64,000 bases of DNA from Maribacter sp044594925 (lineage in GTDB: Bacteria > Bacteroidota > Bacteroidia > Flavobacteriales > Flavobacteriaceae), in contig NZ_CP138991.1 in the NCBI RefSeq assembly GCF_044594925.1, positions 1,240,001-1,304,000 of the forward strand. The letters run 5' to 3'. Numbering within the stretch: position 1 is the first letter of the stretch; each line of letters opens with the position of its first letter. Shown here in pieces: positions 26,817 to 35,627 of this stretch. The notes below the pieces were generated by a model, which had not been told where the DNA came from, ran no database searches, and saw only the letters and a list, made by a program, of their open reading frames with translations. A program made the position numbers and the translations under genes.

Positions 26817-27509
26817 ATGAGCAAAAATATACTCTTAATAGGAGGTTCGCATGGCATAGGATATGCTTTGGCTAAAAAATTACAGAACAAGCATAATGTC
26901 TATGTTGCGTCCCGTACCAAGGAAGAATTAGACAATCTTGAGGTAACCCATATTCCATTTGACGCCACCACCGATGAATTGGACATGACCCAACTACCCG
27001 AGGAAATTCATGGGTTTGTCTATTGTCCTGGAAGTATAAATCTAAAACCCTTTAAAATGATGAGTTTAGATACCTTCGAGGAAGATATGCACCTTAATTT
27101 CTTTAGCATGGTACGCAGCGTAAAAACGGTAATAGGCAAAATGGCCGAGGGTAGTAGCATGGTGTTTTTTAGTACGGTAGCCGTAGGAACGGGAATGCCG
27201 TTCCATACAAGTGTAGCGGCCGCAAAGGGCGCAATAGAAGGTTTTGCAAAATCAATGGCTGCAGAATACGCACCAAAATTACGCGTAAACGTAGTAGCCC
27301 CTTCTTTAGTGAACACGCCATTGGCAGGACGCTTATTAAATAATGATAAGAAAGTGGAGATGATGTCTCAACGTCACCCGCTTAAAAGAGTAGGAACACC
27401 AGAGGATATCGCTAATATTGCCTTGTTTTTATTGAGTGACGACAGTACTTGGATGACCGGCCAAATAGTAGGGGTTGATGGTGGAATGTCCACATTGAAT
27501 ATATCCTAG
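26817..27509 (+). CDS. SDR-family oxidoreductase
   Basis: The 230-residue short-chain dehydrogenase/reductase has the cofactor motif GGSHGIGYALA near residues 8-18, the NNAG-like position replaced by CPGSINL, and the C-terminal DGGMSTL typical of the family. The usual catalytic Tyr-x-x-x-Lys is not in the normal form: the region reads HTSVAAAKGAIEG, with the Tyr position replaced although the Lys is kept. The Ser of SSMVFFSTVA is present. This suggests altered or lost activity. It lies between the SRPBCC and photolyase genes with 3-bp gaps. Confidence 0.87.
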   Translation: MSKNILLIGGSHGIGYALAKKLQNKHNVYVASRTKEELDNLEVTHIPFDATTDELDMTQLPEEIHGFVYCPGSINLKPFKMMSLDTFEEDMHLNFFSMVRSVKTVIGKMAEGSSMVFFSTVAVGTGMPFHTSVAAAKGAIEGFAKSMAAEYAPKLRVNVVAPSLVNTPLAGRLLNNDKKVEMMSQRHPLKRVGTPEDIANIALFLLSDDSTWMTGQIVGVDGGMSTLNIS

Positions 27510-27512
27510 AAT

Positions 27513-28820
27513 ATGAGTAAAGAAGTTTCCGTTTTTTGGTTTAGAAGAGATTTACGGCTTGATGATAATATTGGATTTCTCCAAGCACTTAAAAGTGACT
27601 TTCCAGTACTGCCTATTTTCATTTTTGATACTAAAATTTTAGACAAGTTACCTAAAGATGATGCGAGGGTTACCTTTATCCATAATACCCTTCAGGACAT
27701 GCGGTCTACTTTACAGGAAGAAAACGATAGCTCTATTGGACTTTATTACAACAACCCAAAACAAGTATTTAAAGACCTTTTAGATGAATATGATGTAAAA
27801 GCAGTATTCACAAATCATGATTACGAGCCATATGCAACCAAGCGGGATGAGGAAGTAAAGTATTTTTTAGGGGAGCAAGAAATTCCATTTCATACTTTTA
27901 AAGACCAGGTTATTTTTGAGAAAAGTGAAGTCGTAAAAGATGACGGTGACCCCTATGTAGTTTACACCCCCTACAAGAATAAATGGAAATCTAAATTTAA
28001 TGCAGACCATCTAACTGTACATTACACAAGTCAATACAGGGGTAATCTCATAACCCATTCAAGATTACCCAACCTTTCCTTGTCTGACATGGGGTTTGAG
28101 ACATCAAAAATAAAAGTGCCAGAATATACGGTTACCCCTACCCTGATAAATAATTATGAGGATACACGAAATTTTCCAGCGATTGAAAATGGAACCTCAA
28201 GATTAGGACCTCATTTAAGATTTGGTACGGTTTCCGTTCGCAAAATGATGAAAAAAGCCATAGCGGAAGAAAACGAAATCTTTTGGAGCGAACTGATTTG
28301 GAGAGAATTCTTTATGCAAATCCTATGGCATTTTCCCCATACGAACAACACAGCGTTTCGTTCAAAATACGACCGCATCGAATGGAGAAACAATGAGGAT
28401 GAATTTGAAAAATGGAAAAATGGCATGACAGGTTATGCGTTGGTAGACGCGGGAATGCGAGAGCTCAACGCTACCGGTTACATGCACAATAGGGTTCGTA
28501 TGTTAGTTGCAAGTTTCCTTTGCAAACATCTCTTGATAGATTGGCGCTGGGGCGAAACCTATTTTGCAGAAAAATTATTGGATTATGATATGAGCGCTAA
28601 TGTTGGTAATTGGCAATGGGCGGCAGGCAGTGGTGTTGATGCTGCTCCGTATTTTAGGATTTTTAACCCTATGACACAGATTGATAAATTTGATAAACAA
28701 AAAGAATACATCAATAAATGGGTGCCAGAGCTACAAGAACTAACCTACCCTTCTAAAATGGTTGACCATAAAATGGCTCGTGAGCGTTGTTTAAAAACGT
28801 ATAAAGAAGCCGTAAGCTAG
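27513..28820 (+). CDS. phrB: Class I deoxyribodipyrimidine photolyase (CPD type)
   Basis: The 435-residue protein has an N-terminal Rossmann antenna domain (VSVFWFRRDLRLDDN) and a C-terminal FAD-binding helical domain. GTSRLGPHLRFGTVSVR, WSELIWREFFMQ and WNRxMAS-like HNRVRMLVASFL are present. The diagnostic segment NVGNWQWAAGSGVDAAPYFR keeps the Asn that contacts FAD N5 and the electron-transfer Trp (equivalents of E. coli N378 and W382). It should repair cyclobutane pyrimidine dimers using blue light. It is the last gene of the SRPBCC-SDR-photolyase operon and ends in a 4-bp overlap (CTAG) with the convergent DUF6340 gene. Confidence 0.93.
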   Translation: MSKEVSVFWFRRDLRLDDNIGFLQALKSDFPVLPIFIFDTKILDKLPKDDARVTFIHNTLQDMRSTLQEENDSSIGLYYNNPKQVFKDLLDEYDVKAVFTNHDYEPYATKRDEEVKYFLGEQEIPFHTFKDQVIFEKSEVVKDDGDPYVVYTPYKNKWKSKFNADHLTVHYTSQYRGNLITHSRLPNLSLSDMGFETSKIKVPEYTVTPTLINNYEDTRNFPAIENGTSRLGPHLRFGTVSVRKMMKKAIAEENEIFWSELIWREFFMQILWHFPHTNNTAFRSKYDRIEWRNNEDEFEKWKNGMTGYALVDAGMRELNATGYMHNRVRMLVASFLCKHLLIDWRWGETYFAEKLLDYDMSANVGNWQWAAGSGVDAAPYFRIFNPMTQIDKFDKQKEYINKWVPELQELTYPSKMVDHKMARERCLKTYKEAVS

Positions 28821-29878
28821 TCAAAATTAAGACTGGATAATTGATTATTCAATTGCTGTTTCTCTATAACTCTTCGCTTTAGAATATTTACATAATTCAA
28901 TGCCATATTATTGCCATAATCAGCGTAGGCTTTGGAAGCCCAAGCAATAGCTTCTTCTAAATTACCATTTATCTCATTGATTATGGCCATATTGTAGTAG
29001 GCACGTCCGGCTACTTTCATTTTTGGATTGTTAATTTCTTGTTCCCATAAATCAGCAGCACCGTTCCAATCACCGGTCTGCGCCCTTCTTCTAGCGATGG
29101 AAAATTTATCTGTTCCGCGAACAAAATAATCCCTCGCCACTCTTCTTCTTAAGGGTTTGGTATGTAGTCCATAACGGCCACCTAAATTATTGCTAATCTG
29201 CTGCACGCCTTCTTTTCGGCCAATTATTGCTTCAATCGCTTTTACCGGATTGATCCCTGCTCCTCTTGAGGTAAGATAGTCTTTAGTAATATACTCATCT
29301 AACAACGTTTTCTCCACCGGGTCATAAACACGCCAACCATTTTTTATAACGGTGTTTAACTGCACCTTATGTCCGGGTACCTTTGCTTCGATTCCTAAAT
29401 TATTCGGTATAGTTACCATACTTAGCTCATAGTCCGCGGTAGTGTCAGTGTCATAAAATTCAAGTGAAAACAAAATATCCACATCATATGTTTTGCATAT
29501 ATTTTCAACGGTCTCCCAAGAAAGTGCAGCCGGAAAAACACTAAGGCCTTTTCGTTGCGAATCGATATCCGTTATTATTTCAACTTTATCAAAACGCTTT
29601 CCTCGTGTCAATTCATCGGACAAGCCAATAATGGCCGCCTGCGCTCCTTCTTTGTCTAAATTTTTTCCTTCTAAGGAAAGTATTTTATCTATTTCATCCA
29701 CTACCTTATTACCCTCGGATGGTATACTTCTGTTTATAATTCCAATTTTCGTAATATCCGAACTTAAAGGAAGTTTAGCAGGCTCTGTAACACCCATTGT
29801 TAAACGATTGGTGGCACTACAAGCACCCAAGCACATAAATAAAACAACAAACACAGTTAACCGAAGTATACTTTTCAT
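28817..29878 (-). CDS. DUF6340-type lipoprotein with TPR-like C-terminus
   Basis: The 353-residue protein has a signal peptide ending in the lipobox CLGAC (C20), so it is probably membrane-anchored in the periplasm. The middle part looks like an alpha/beta domain (TKIGIINRSIP, YDVDILFSLEFYD), which matches my memory of the DUF6340 family. The last ~90 residues carry two TPR-like helical pairs (RAYYNMAIINEINGNLEEAI). No enzymatic motif is visible. It is convergent with the photolyase gene and shares stop-codon bases. Its function is unknown. Confidence 0.75.
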   Translation of the reverse strand: MKSILRLTVFVVLFMCLGACSATNRLTMGVTEPAKLPLSSDITKIGIINRSIPSEGNKVVDEIDKILSLEGKNLDKEGAQAAIIGLSDELTRGKRFDKVEIITDIDSQRKGLSVFPAALSWETVENICKTYDVDILFSLEFYDTDTTADYELSMVTIPNNLGIEAKVPGHKVQLNTVIKNGWRVYDPVEKTLLDEYITKDYLTSRGAGINPVKAIEAIIGRKEGVQQISNNLGGRYGLHTKPLRRRVARDYFVRGTDKFSIARRRAQTGDWNGAADLWEQEINNPKMKVAGRAYYNMAIINEINGNLEEAIAWASKAYADYGNNMALNYVNILKRRVIEKQQLNNQLSSLNFD

Positions 29879-30076
29879 AATAATTAGAATTATGTGTAAT
29901 TAGTTGAATACTAACGATTATAGGGTCGATAAATTGTAGTAATAGCAAGAATAGCAACTTGTTTATTTAATGAAAGAGACTAATTAGCGTTGCCTAAAAT
30001 GATTGATGTTTTGATGATATAACTATTCAGATAAAGAAAAAAGACCTTTAAACGAACTTCTTTTCCATGACCTAAC

Positions 30077-30102
30077 GTCGTATATTTATACGACAATATT
30101 GT
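30077..30102. promoter_or_regulatory. Overlapping palindromes upstream of the second photolyase
   Basis: GTCGTAT (30077-30083) and ATACGAC (30088-30094) form a perfect 7-bp dyad with an ATTT spacer. A second palindrome, ACAATATTGT (30093-30102), overlaps its right end. The site lies 55-80 bp before ATG 30157 in a 278-bp gap otherwise without genes. It looks like a dimeric regulator's operator. There is no T-run, so it is not a terminator. Confidence 0.5.
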
Positions 30103-30156
30103 GCCAAGAATGAATCGCTATTTACTTTCTATCGATTTTGTAAAAACTGAACTATT

Positions 30157-31623
30157 ATGGTAGTTGTTTGGTTCAAAAGGGACTTAAGACTTTTAGACCA
30201 TGAACCGCTCGTAAAGGCCATTAGAACAGGGTTTCCTATACTATTTGTGTTTAGTTTTGAACCCTTATGGACAACAGATACGCATTACAGCAATAAACAT
30301 ATCAATTTTATCAAGGAAAGTTTATCGGACCTACAACGGCAACTAAGTTTTTATAATACCAAGGTTTTGGTAACAAATAAGTCCATTATTAACATCTTTA
30401 AAACCTTACACCAACAACAGAAAATAACGCATATATTTTCGCACCAAGAAACCGGCATGCGCATTACCTATGACCGAGATATTGCGGTATCTAAATGGTG
30501 TAATCGGTATGGAATTCAATGGGATGAAAGTACTCAAAATGGTATTTTTAGAGGAAGACGAGATAGAAAACAGTGGAAAGAAGATTGGGTTTCCTTCATT
30601 AATGCGGATATCTGGAAGCCGAAAATGGAAAGAGGCAGGTTTTATACTACCACTGCTATAGATTCTTTGATGGAAAAATTCTTCACCCCAGTTTCTTTAA
30701 AAACCACGAGCAACCCAAAAATTCAGAAAGGAGGCACACGATATGCAGTGAAATATCTCGACTCTTTTTTAAACGAACGTATAAAAGGATATAATAGTAA
30801 TTATTCAAAACCCGCTACTTCAAGACTTCACAGTAGCCGATTATCTCCTTATCTGGCATGGGGTAATTTATCTACACGACAGGTCTGCCAATACGCGGCG
30901 GGGCATAAAAAGAGTGCTGAGCACAAGCGCAATCTAAGTTCTTTTCTATCGCGCATGCGATGGCAAGCACACTTCGTTCAAAAGTTTGAAATGGAAGGAG
31001 CTATGGAGTTTAGAAGTTTAAATAAGGGATATCATCAATTAGAAAAAGAAATAAAACCAGATTTACAGCAAGCATGGCGCGATGGAAAGACTGGTGTGCC
31101 ATTAATCGATGCTGCCATGCGCTGTTTAATGGAAACTGGTTTTGTGAATTTTAGGCTACGTGCCATGCTAGCTTCTTTCTTTACGCATCTCCTTTGGCAA
31201 CCTTGGCAAGATTGCACGGAACATTTGGCCCAGCATTTTCTAGATTTTGAGCCAGGAATACATTTTCCGCAATTGAATATGCAATCTGGTGAAACAGGTG
31301 TTAATACCATTAGAATATACAACCCTATAAAAAATAGTAAAGAACATGACCCAGACGGTGTTTTCATTAAAAAATGGGTGCTAGAACTAAAGGAACTACC
31401 CTCCCAATATATTCATGAACCATGGAAAATTCCACCAATGGAACAAGGCTTTTTAGACTTTGTTATCGGTAAAGACTATCCAGAACCCATAGTATGTTTA
31501 AAAACGATGCGAAAATTTGCCGGAGACGCTTTGTATGCTTTCAAAAAGAACAAAAAGACCCAATTAGAAAGTAAAAGAATCGTAAAAAAGCATACGCTTC
31601 CAGGAAGACCTGTTTGGGATTGA
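30157..31623 (+). CDS. Atypical photolyase/cryptochrome-family protein
   Basis: The 488-residue protein has the photolyase antenna fold (VVVWFKRDLRLLDHEPL) and the FAD domain (RLHSSRLSPYLAWGNLS, GKTGVPLIDAAMRCLMETG, NTIRIYNP). It departs from class I in the FAD/substrate region: the canonical N-x-G-x-W-Q-W is replaced by IHFPQLNMQSG. By hand alignment the FAD-contacting Asn becomes His and the proximal Trp becomes Leu. It may repair a different lesion, use another electron path, or act as a photosensor. It has a separate upstream region with a dyad and is not in the first photolyase's operon. I assign family only, not substrate. Confidence 0.88.
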   Translation: MVVVWFKRDLRLLDHEPLVKAIRTGFPILFVFSFEPLWTTDTHYSNKHINFIKESLSDLQRQLSFYNTKVLVTNKSIINIFKTLHQQQKITHIFSHQETGMRITYDRDIAVSKWCNRYGIQWDESTQNGIFRGRRDRKQWKEDWVSFINADIWKPKMERGRFYTTTAIDSLMEKFFTPVSLKTTSNPKIQKGGTRYAVKYLDSFLNERIKGYNSNYSKPATSRLHSSRLSPYLAWGNLSTRQVCQYAAGHKKSAEHKRNLSSFLSRMRWQAHFVQKFEMEGAMEFRSLNKGYHQLEKEIKPDLQQAWRDGKTGVPLIDAAMRCLMETGFVNFRLRAMLASFFTHLLWQPWQDCTEHLAQHFLDFEPGIHFPQLNMQSGETGVNTIRIYNPIKNSKEHDPDGVFIKKWVLELKELPSQYIHEPWKIPPMEQGFLDFVIGKDYPEPIVCLKTMRKFAGDALYAFKKNKKTQLESKRIVKKHTLPGRPVWD

Positions 31624-31712
31624 TCCTACCTATAATACAGACGATATTTTAAACTACTTTGATTATCTTTAGATTCACTAGAAATGATAATAACCAAAAG
31701 AACCCTTTAATA

Positions 31713-33140
31713 ATGAAAAATACGATTTTAACCACTTTTGTAATACTGTCCTGTTTTCTTGTATCAGGACAAAAATTATCTAAAAACAAAAAAGCCATTA
31801 TAGCTTCGGTAGAAAACCACAAGAACGAACTTATTAAAATAAGCGATTCTATTTGGGCTTTAGCGGAGACGGCTTTTAATGAAACTGGCTCTTCTAAAAT
31901 CTTAGCAGATTATGCCGAAAAAAACGGACTTAAAGTCACTCGCGGAGTTGCAGATATCCCAACCGCATTTACGGCTACTTATGGCTCAGGAAAGCCAGTT
32001 ATTAGTATTCTAGGAGAATTTGATGCCCTTCCGGGTATTTCACAAAAAACAACTCCTGTAAAAGAACCTTACAAAGAGGGAGCAGCAGGGCATGGTTGCG
32101 GGCATAATATGTTCGGCACTTCAAGTTTGGGGGCCGCTATTGCTATAAAGGAGTTGATGGATGCAGGTAAAATAAAGGGTACTGTAAAGTTTTTAGGAAC
32201 TCCGGCCGAAGAAAAATACTTTGCCAAAGTTTGGATGGTAAAAGCAGGACTTTGGGACGATGTAGACGTGAACGTTAGCTGGCACCCATCATCAGGTATT
32301 GAAGCTGATGTACAGAGTGGTTTATCCTTAATTGATTTTATCGTAGAATTCTACGGGCAAACAGCACATGCCTCCGCAGACCCTTGGAACGGAAAAAGTG
32401 CTTCCGATGCCTTAGAACTTTATACAACAGGAATCAATTATTACAGAGAACATATACTACCCAGTTCTAGAATACACTATCACATACAAGATGGTGGTCA
32501 GGTAGTAAATGTAGTTCCTGATTATGCCAAGCTATGGGTTCGCGTACGTGACCCAAAACGAAAGATAATGCTACCCACCTACGAACGCGTTAAAGCAATG
32601 GCAGAAGGGGCAGCTATAATGGCGGACGTAGATTACAAAATATCTTTGGTTTCTGGTATCTATGAAACCTTGGTAAACCGGTCCGGAGGAGAAATAATGC
32701 AAGCCAACCTAGAATTGCTTGGACCAATTACATATACCGAAGAAGAAACTGCATTTGGCAAGGCCATACAAAAAGCTACAGGAAAACCAGAAGTGGGTAT
32801 GGATAGTAATATTTATCCGTTAAAAGAAACCGAGGAAACGCCCGGTGGCGGTTCTACAGATGTTGGTGATGTTAGTTGGAATGTTCCCAACATTAACTTA
32901 GGCGTAACCGTTGCTCCAAAAGACACGCCTTGGCACTCTTGGGCGGTAGTTGCCTGTGGAGGAATGTCTATAGGACACAAAGGAATGGTATATGCTTCTA
33001 AAGCTATGGGGATGACGATGTTAGATTTGTTCGAAAATCCAAAAATGGTAACCAAAGTAAAAGAAGAGTTTAAGACAAGAAAAGGAAATGAAGTTTACGA
33101 GCCAATGATTGATGGTCCTGCACCAATCAATGGTAATTAA
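31713..33140 (+). CDS. M20-family amidohydrolase (AbgB-like)
   Basis: The 475-residue protein starts at ATG 31713, which gives a signal peptide ending VSGQ; an upstream in-frame start at 31659 would place 18 unlikely residues in front. M20 metal motifs are visible: GEFDALPG (Asp bridging), GHGCGHNMFG (His), GTPAEEKYFAK (Glu pair), and a late His in WHSWAVV. The sequence resembles p-aminobenzoyl-glutamate hydrolase subunit B, an amidase of cut folate side chains, but other amide substrates are possible. The signal peptide implies a periplasmic location, unlike cytoplasmic AbgB. A small Lacal_2735-type gene follows at 21 bp. Confidence 0.88.
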   Translation: MKNTILTTFVILSCFLVSGQKLSKNKKAIIASVENHKNELIKISDSIWALAETAFNETGSSKILADYAEKNGLKVTRGVADIPTAFTATYGSGKPVISILGEFDALPGISQKTTPVKEPYKEGAAGHGCGHNMFGTSSLGAAIAIKELMDAGKIKGTVKFLGTPAEEKYFAKVWMVKAGLWDDVDVNVSWHPSSGIEADVQSGLSLIDFIVEFYGQTAHASADPWNGKSASDALELYTTGINYYREHILPSSRIHYHIQDGGQVVNVVPDYAKLWVRVRDPKRKIMLPTYERVKAMAEGAAIMADVDYKISLVSGIYETLVNRSGGEIMQANLELLGPITYTEEETAFGKAIQKATGKPEVGMDSNIYPLKETEETPGGGSTDVGDVSWNVPNINLGVTVAPKDTPWHSWAVVACGGMSIGHKGMVYASKAMGMTMLDLFENPKMVTKVKEEFKTRKGNEVYEPMIDGPAPINGN

Positions 33141-33161
33141 TTAATATTAAAAAAGATTGCT

Positions 33162-33329
33162 ATGTTCGGATTATTTAAAAAGAAATCAGAAAAAGAAAAA
33201 TTAGAAGAAAAATACAAACAACTAATGAAGGAAGCCTTTGACCTTTCTAAGAGTAACCGCTCCGCTAGTGATGGTAAATATGCCGAGGCAGATAAGGTTC
33301 AAAAAGAAATAGAAGCTTTAGAAAAGTAA
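33162..33329 (+). CDS. Lacal_2735-family small protein
   Basis: This 55-residue ORF encodes a highly charged protein beginning MFGLFKKKSEKEKLEEKYK and ending EIEALEK. It contains SKSNRSASDGKYAEAD and predicted coiled helices. The start motif and composition match my memory of the Lacal_2735 family found across Flavobacteriaceae. It probably is a small cytosolic helical protein; the function is unknown. It has a normal ATG and stop and sits between the M20 gene (21 bp) and the VOC gene (36 bp). Confidence 0.82.
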   Translation: MFGLFKKKSEKEKLEEKYKQLMKEAFDLSKSNRSASDGKYAEADKVQKEIEALEK

Positions 33330-33365
33330 ATAAGTTATTCCTTTATACACTAAGTCCTGTACCAT

Positions 33366-33809
33366 ATGAAAAAAATAAGTATTCTTATTGCATTAATCAT
33401 TAGTTGCACTATTTCAGCGCAGTCCTTTGACTTTAAAATAGACCATTTTGCGATAGTTGTAGATGATGTAGACAAGAGCGCAGATTTTTATGGTACTATT
33501 CTAAACCTTGTGGAAACGCCGCATCCAGATAAAAAACCTGGGTTTCGATGGTTCATAATAAATGGAAATTCACAAATACACCTTATCCAAAAGGAATTTA
33601 CACCTTTTGAAAAAAACAAATCCATGCATTTATGTTTGGCAACGCAAGATTTAGATGGTGTTATAGCTAACCTTAAAAAGAATAATATCAAATTTTGGGA
33701 TTGGCCAGGGAAAGAAAGCGCAATAACCCTAAGAACAGATGGTGTCAAACAGATTTACATACAGGATCCAGATGATTATTGGATAGAAATCAATACTGCG
33801 CAGCATTAA
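33366..33809 (+). CDS. Secreted VOC/glyoxalase-like protein
   Basis: The 147-residue protein has a signal peptide ending TISAQ (residue 19), followed by a single VOC domain. DFKIDHFAIVVDDVDKSADFYG supplies the first metal-ligand His, and the C-terminal IQDPDDYWIEIN supplies the acidic ligand, with paired beta-alpha-beta-beta-beta repeats. Most VOC enzymes are cytoplasmic, so the export signal is unusual. Members bind a divalent metal and act on dioxygenase, isomerase or thiol-transferase substrates. The substrate is unknown. Confidence 0.85.
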   Translation: MKKISILIALIISCTISAQSFDFKIDHFAIVVDDVDKSADFYGTILNLVETPHPDKKPGFRWFIINGNSQIHLIQKEFTPFEKNKSMHLCLATQDLDGVIANLKKNNIKFWDWPGKESAITLRTDGVKQIYIQDPDDYWIEINTAQH

Positions 33810-33872
33810 AACAGCTAACGTAACTAATTTGGTGCCTACTTAATTATTTGAAACCGATTTTGAACTTAAAAT

Positions 33873-34871
33873 ATGAGTAATCCTATTCAACAAATTTTTC
33901 AGCTAGGCTTTCCTTGGCAAACGCAAGACCCTTTCCTGTTCTGTGTATATCATTTGGATCGCTATCCCAAAGGTAATGGGGAAATGGGACCAGACGCCTC
34001 ATTAGATGGTCGGAATTTAGGTAATGATTTTACTTTGAAAGATGGCTGGCGCATGTACCATGGAGAAAGTATCCCAGGCTTCCCAGCGCATCCGCATCGA
34101 GGTTTCGAGACTATTACCATTGTCAATAAAGGTTTTTGTGACCATTCTGATTCATTAGGTGCGGCTGGAAGATTTGGCCAAGGTGATGTGCAATGGATGA
34201 CTGCCGGAAGCGGAGTACAGCACTCCGAGATGTTTCCACTACTGAATACTGAAAAAGAAAATACGCTAGAATTATTTCAAATATGGCTCAATTTGCCTAA
34301 GGCTAATAAATTTGTGCCCCCACATTTTAAAATGTTGTGGCATGAGGATATTCCGGTCATAAAAACGGATTCGGCTTTAATTAAAGTCATTGCTGGGGAT
34401 TATTCCAAGACAAAAGCTCCAGAACCCGCTCCTGACTCTTGGGCCGCTGTAAATGCCAATGAAGTGGCCATTTGGAATATTCAAATTGATGCCGGGAAGC
34501 GTTTTGCACTACCAAAAGCCTCTCAAAAACTTAGTCGTACCTTATATTTTTATGAAGGAGATACCATTACAATTGATGGCCAAGAAATAGCCCCTAACCA
34601 TGGCATTCAATTGAATGCCCTACAAGATGTTGAAATCACCGCGCTCAAAAAAGAGGCTTCCCTCCTACTTTTGCAAGGTAAACCCATAGCCGAACCAGTT
34701 GCTAAGTACGGGCCATTTGTAATGAATTCTGATGACGAGATACAGCATGCAATGCAAGAATACCAACTCACCCAATTTGGTGGTTGGCCTTGGCAGTACC
34801 CGGACAATGTGCACGATGCAGATAAAGGCAGGTTTGCAAAATACCCGGATGGTAAACTAATTGAAAAATAG
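33873..34871 (+). CDS. Pirin-family protein
   Basis: The 332-residue cupin protein has the pirin motif HPHRGFETITIV near residues 70-80. GDVQWMTAGSGVQHSE supplies another His and Glu of the metal site. A C-terminal cupin-like half follows, ending in a Trp-rich GGWPWQYPD. Bacterial pirins may be quercetin dioxygenases or regulators; a metal cofactor is expected but the role here is open. The stop TAG shares its last G with the GTG start of the next membrane protein, so the two are likely coupled in translation. Confidence 0.9.
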   Translation: MSNPIQQIFQLGFPWQTQDPFLFCVYHLDRYPKGNGEMGPDASLDGRNLGNDFTLKDGWRMYHGESIPGFPAHPHRGFETITIVNKGFCDHSDSLGAAGRFGQGDVQWMTAGSGVQHSEMFPLLNTEKENTLELFQIWLNLPKANKFVPPHFKMLWHEDIPVIKTDSALIKVIAGDYSKTKAPEPAPDSWAAVNANEVAIWNIQIDAGKRFALPKASQKLSRTLYFYEGDTITIDGQEIAPNHGIQLNALQDVEITALKKEASLLLLQGKPIAEPVAKYGPFVMNSDDEIQHAMQEYQLTQFGGWPWQYPDNVHDADKGRFAKYPDGKLIEK

Positions 34872-35254
34872 TGAAAACAACACTAAAATTAGCAGCAATT
34901 TACAACCTGCTTTGGGGTGCTTGGGTAGTATTATTTCCCAATCACTTTTTTGAAATTGTAGGTATGGAACCATTAAATCATCCTATGGTTTGGCAAGGAA
35001 TGGGAATGGTTATAGGTGTTTATGGTTTAGGATACTGGTGGGCTTCTTATGACCCCATGCGTCATTGGCCTATAGTAGCCGTAGGGTTTCTTGGTAAAAT
35101 CTTTGGTCCCTTAGGTTTTTTATTTAATTATCAGCAAGACCTTGTCCCGTTTGAGTTTATATATACCTTAATAACCAATGATTTCATTTGGTGGATTCCG
35201 TTTTTTCTTATCTTAAAAAAGGTTCATTACGACTATAAATGGAAGTTAACCTAA
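34871..35254 (+). CDS. Small membrane protein (four predicted helices)
   Basis: The 127-residue hydrophobic protein starts at GTG 34871, overlapping the pirin stop by one base. It has about four membrane helices, with Trp-rich segments (LLWGAWVVLFP, GYWWASYDPMRHWP) and short loops. No catalytic motif is clear. The start is supported by translational coupling, since no ATG gives the first helix. It is followed by two more small membrane proteins, overlapping the first of them by 16 bp. I do not recognise a named family. Confidence 0.8.
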   Translation: MKTTLKLAAIYNLLWGAWVVLFPNHFFEIVGMEPLNHPMVWQGMGMVIGVYGLGYWWASYDPMRHWPIVAVGFLGKIFGPLGFLFNYQQDLVPFEFIYTLITNDFIWWIPFFLILKKVHYDYKWKLT

Positions 35255-35622
35255 TCAAAAAAACCTTTGTAACAATTTTAGGAGCTTTTTTCATTTTTGC
35301 AGGAAGCTATCACTTTATTAACCCAAATTTTTATTTAGGGCTTATTCCCGATTATTTGCCACTGCCAGTGGCAATTAACTATGTAGTAGGCATACTAGAA
35401 ATAGTATTAGGTATTTTCGTGTTAATTCCAAAATATAGAAAAGTTGGTGGTTATGGCATCATATTGCTTTTAATATTACTTATACCCTCACACGTTTTTT
35501 TCATTCAAATTGGTTCCTGTGTGCCAGATAGTCTCTGTGTTCCCAACTGGTTATCTTGGAGTAGGTTAATTGTTATTCACCCTTTACTGGTTTACTGGGC
35601 CTATCGCGTAGCTAAAAACTAA
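35239..35622 (+). CDS. DoxX-like membrane protein
   Basis: The 127-residue protein has four predicted helices in the DoxX/MauE arrangement: an N-terminal helix with FAGSYHFINP, a second helix ILEIVLGIFVLIPKYR, then two more. Two cysteines (IGSCVPDSLCVP, residues about 94 and 99) form a close pair in a loop, suggesting a redox or disulfide role as in MauE/DoxX relatives. It overlaps the previous gene by 16 bp, and a 5-bp gap precedes the next membrane protein. Function unknown. Confidence 0.82.
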   Translation: MEVNLIKKTFVTILGAFFIFAGSYHFINPNFYLGLIPDYLPLPVAINYVVGILEIVLGIFVLIPKYRKVGGYGIILLLILLIPSHVFFIQIGSCVPDSLCVPNWLSWSRLIVIHPLLVYWAYRVAKN

Positions 35623-35627
35623 ATTTT

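Noticed and set aside
29938..29958. Two adjacent AATAGCAA(G/C)-type repeats
   Set aside because: Only two imperfect short copies in AT-rich DNA; no sign of a functional array.
31659..31712. 18-residue extension of the M20 hydrolase
   Set aside because: ATG 31713 directly starts a proper signal peptide; the extension would hide it.
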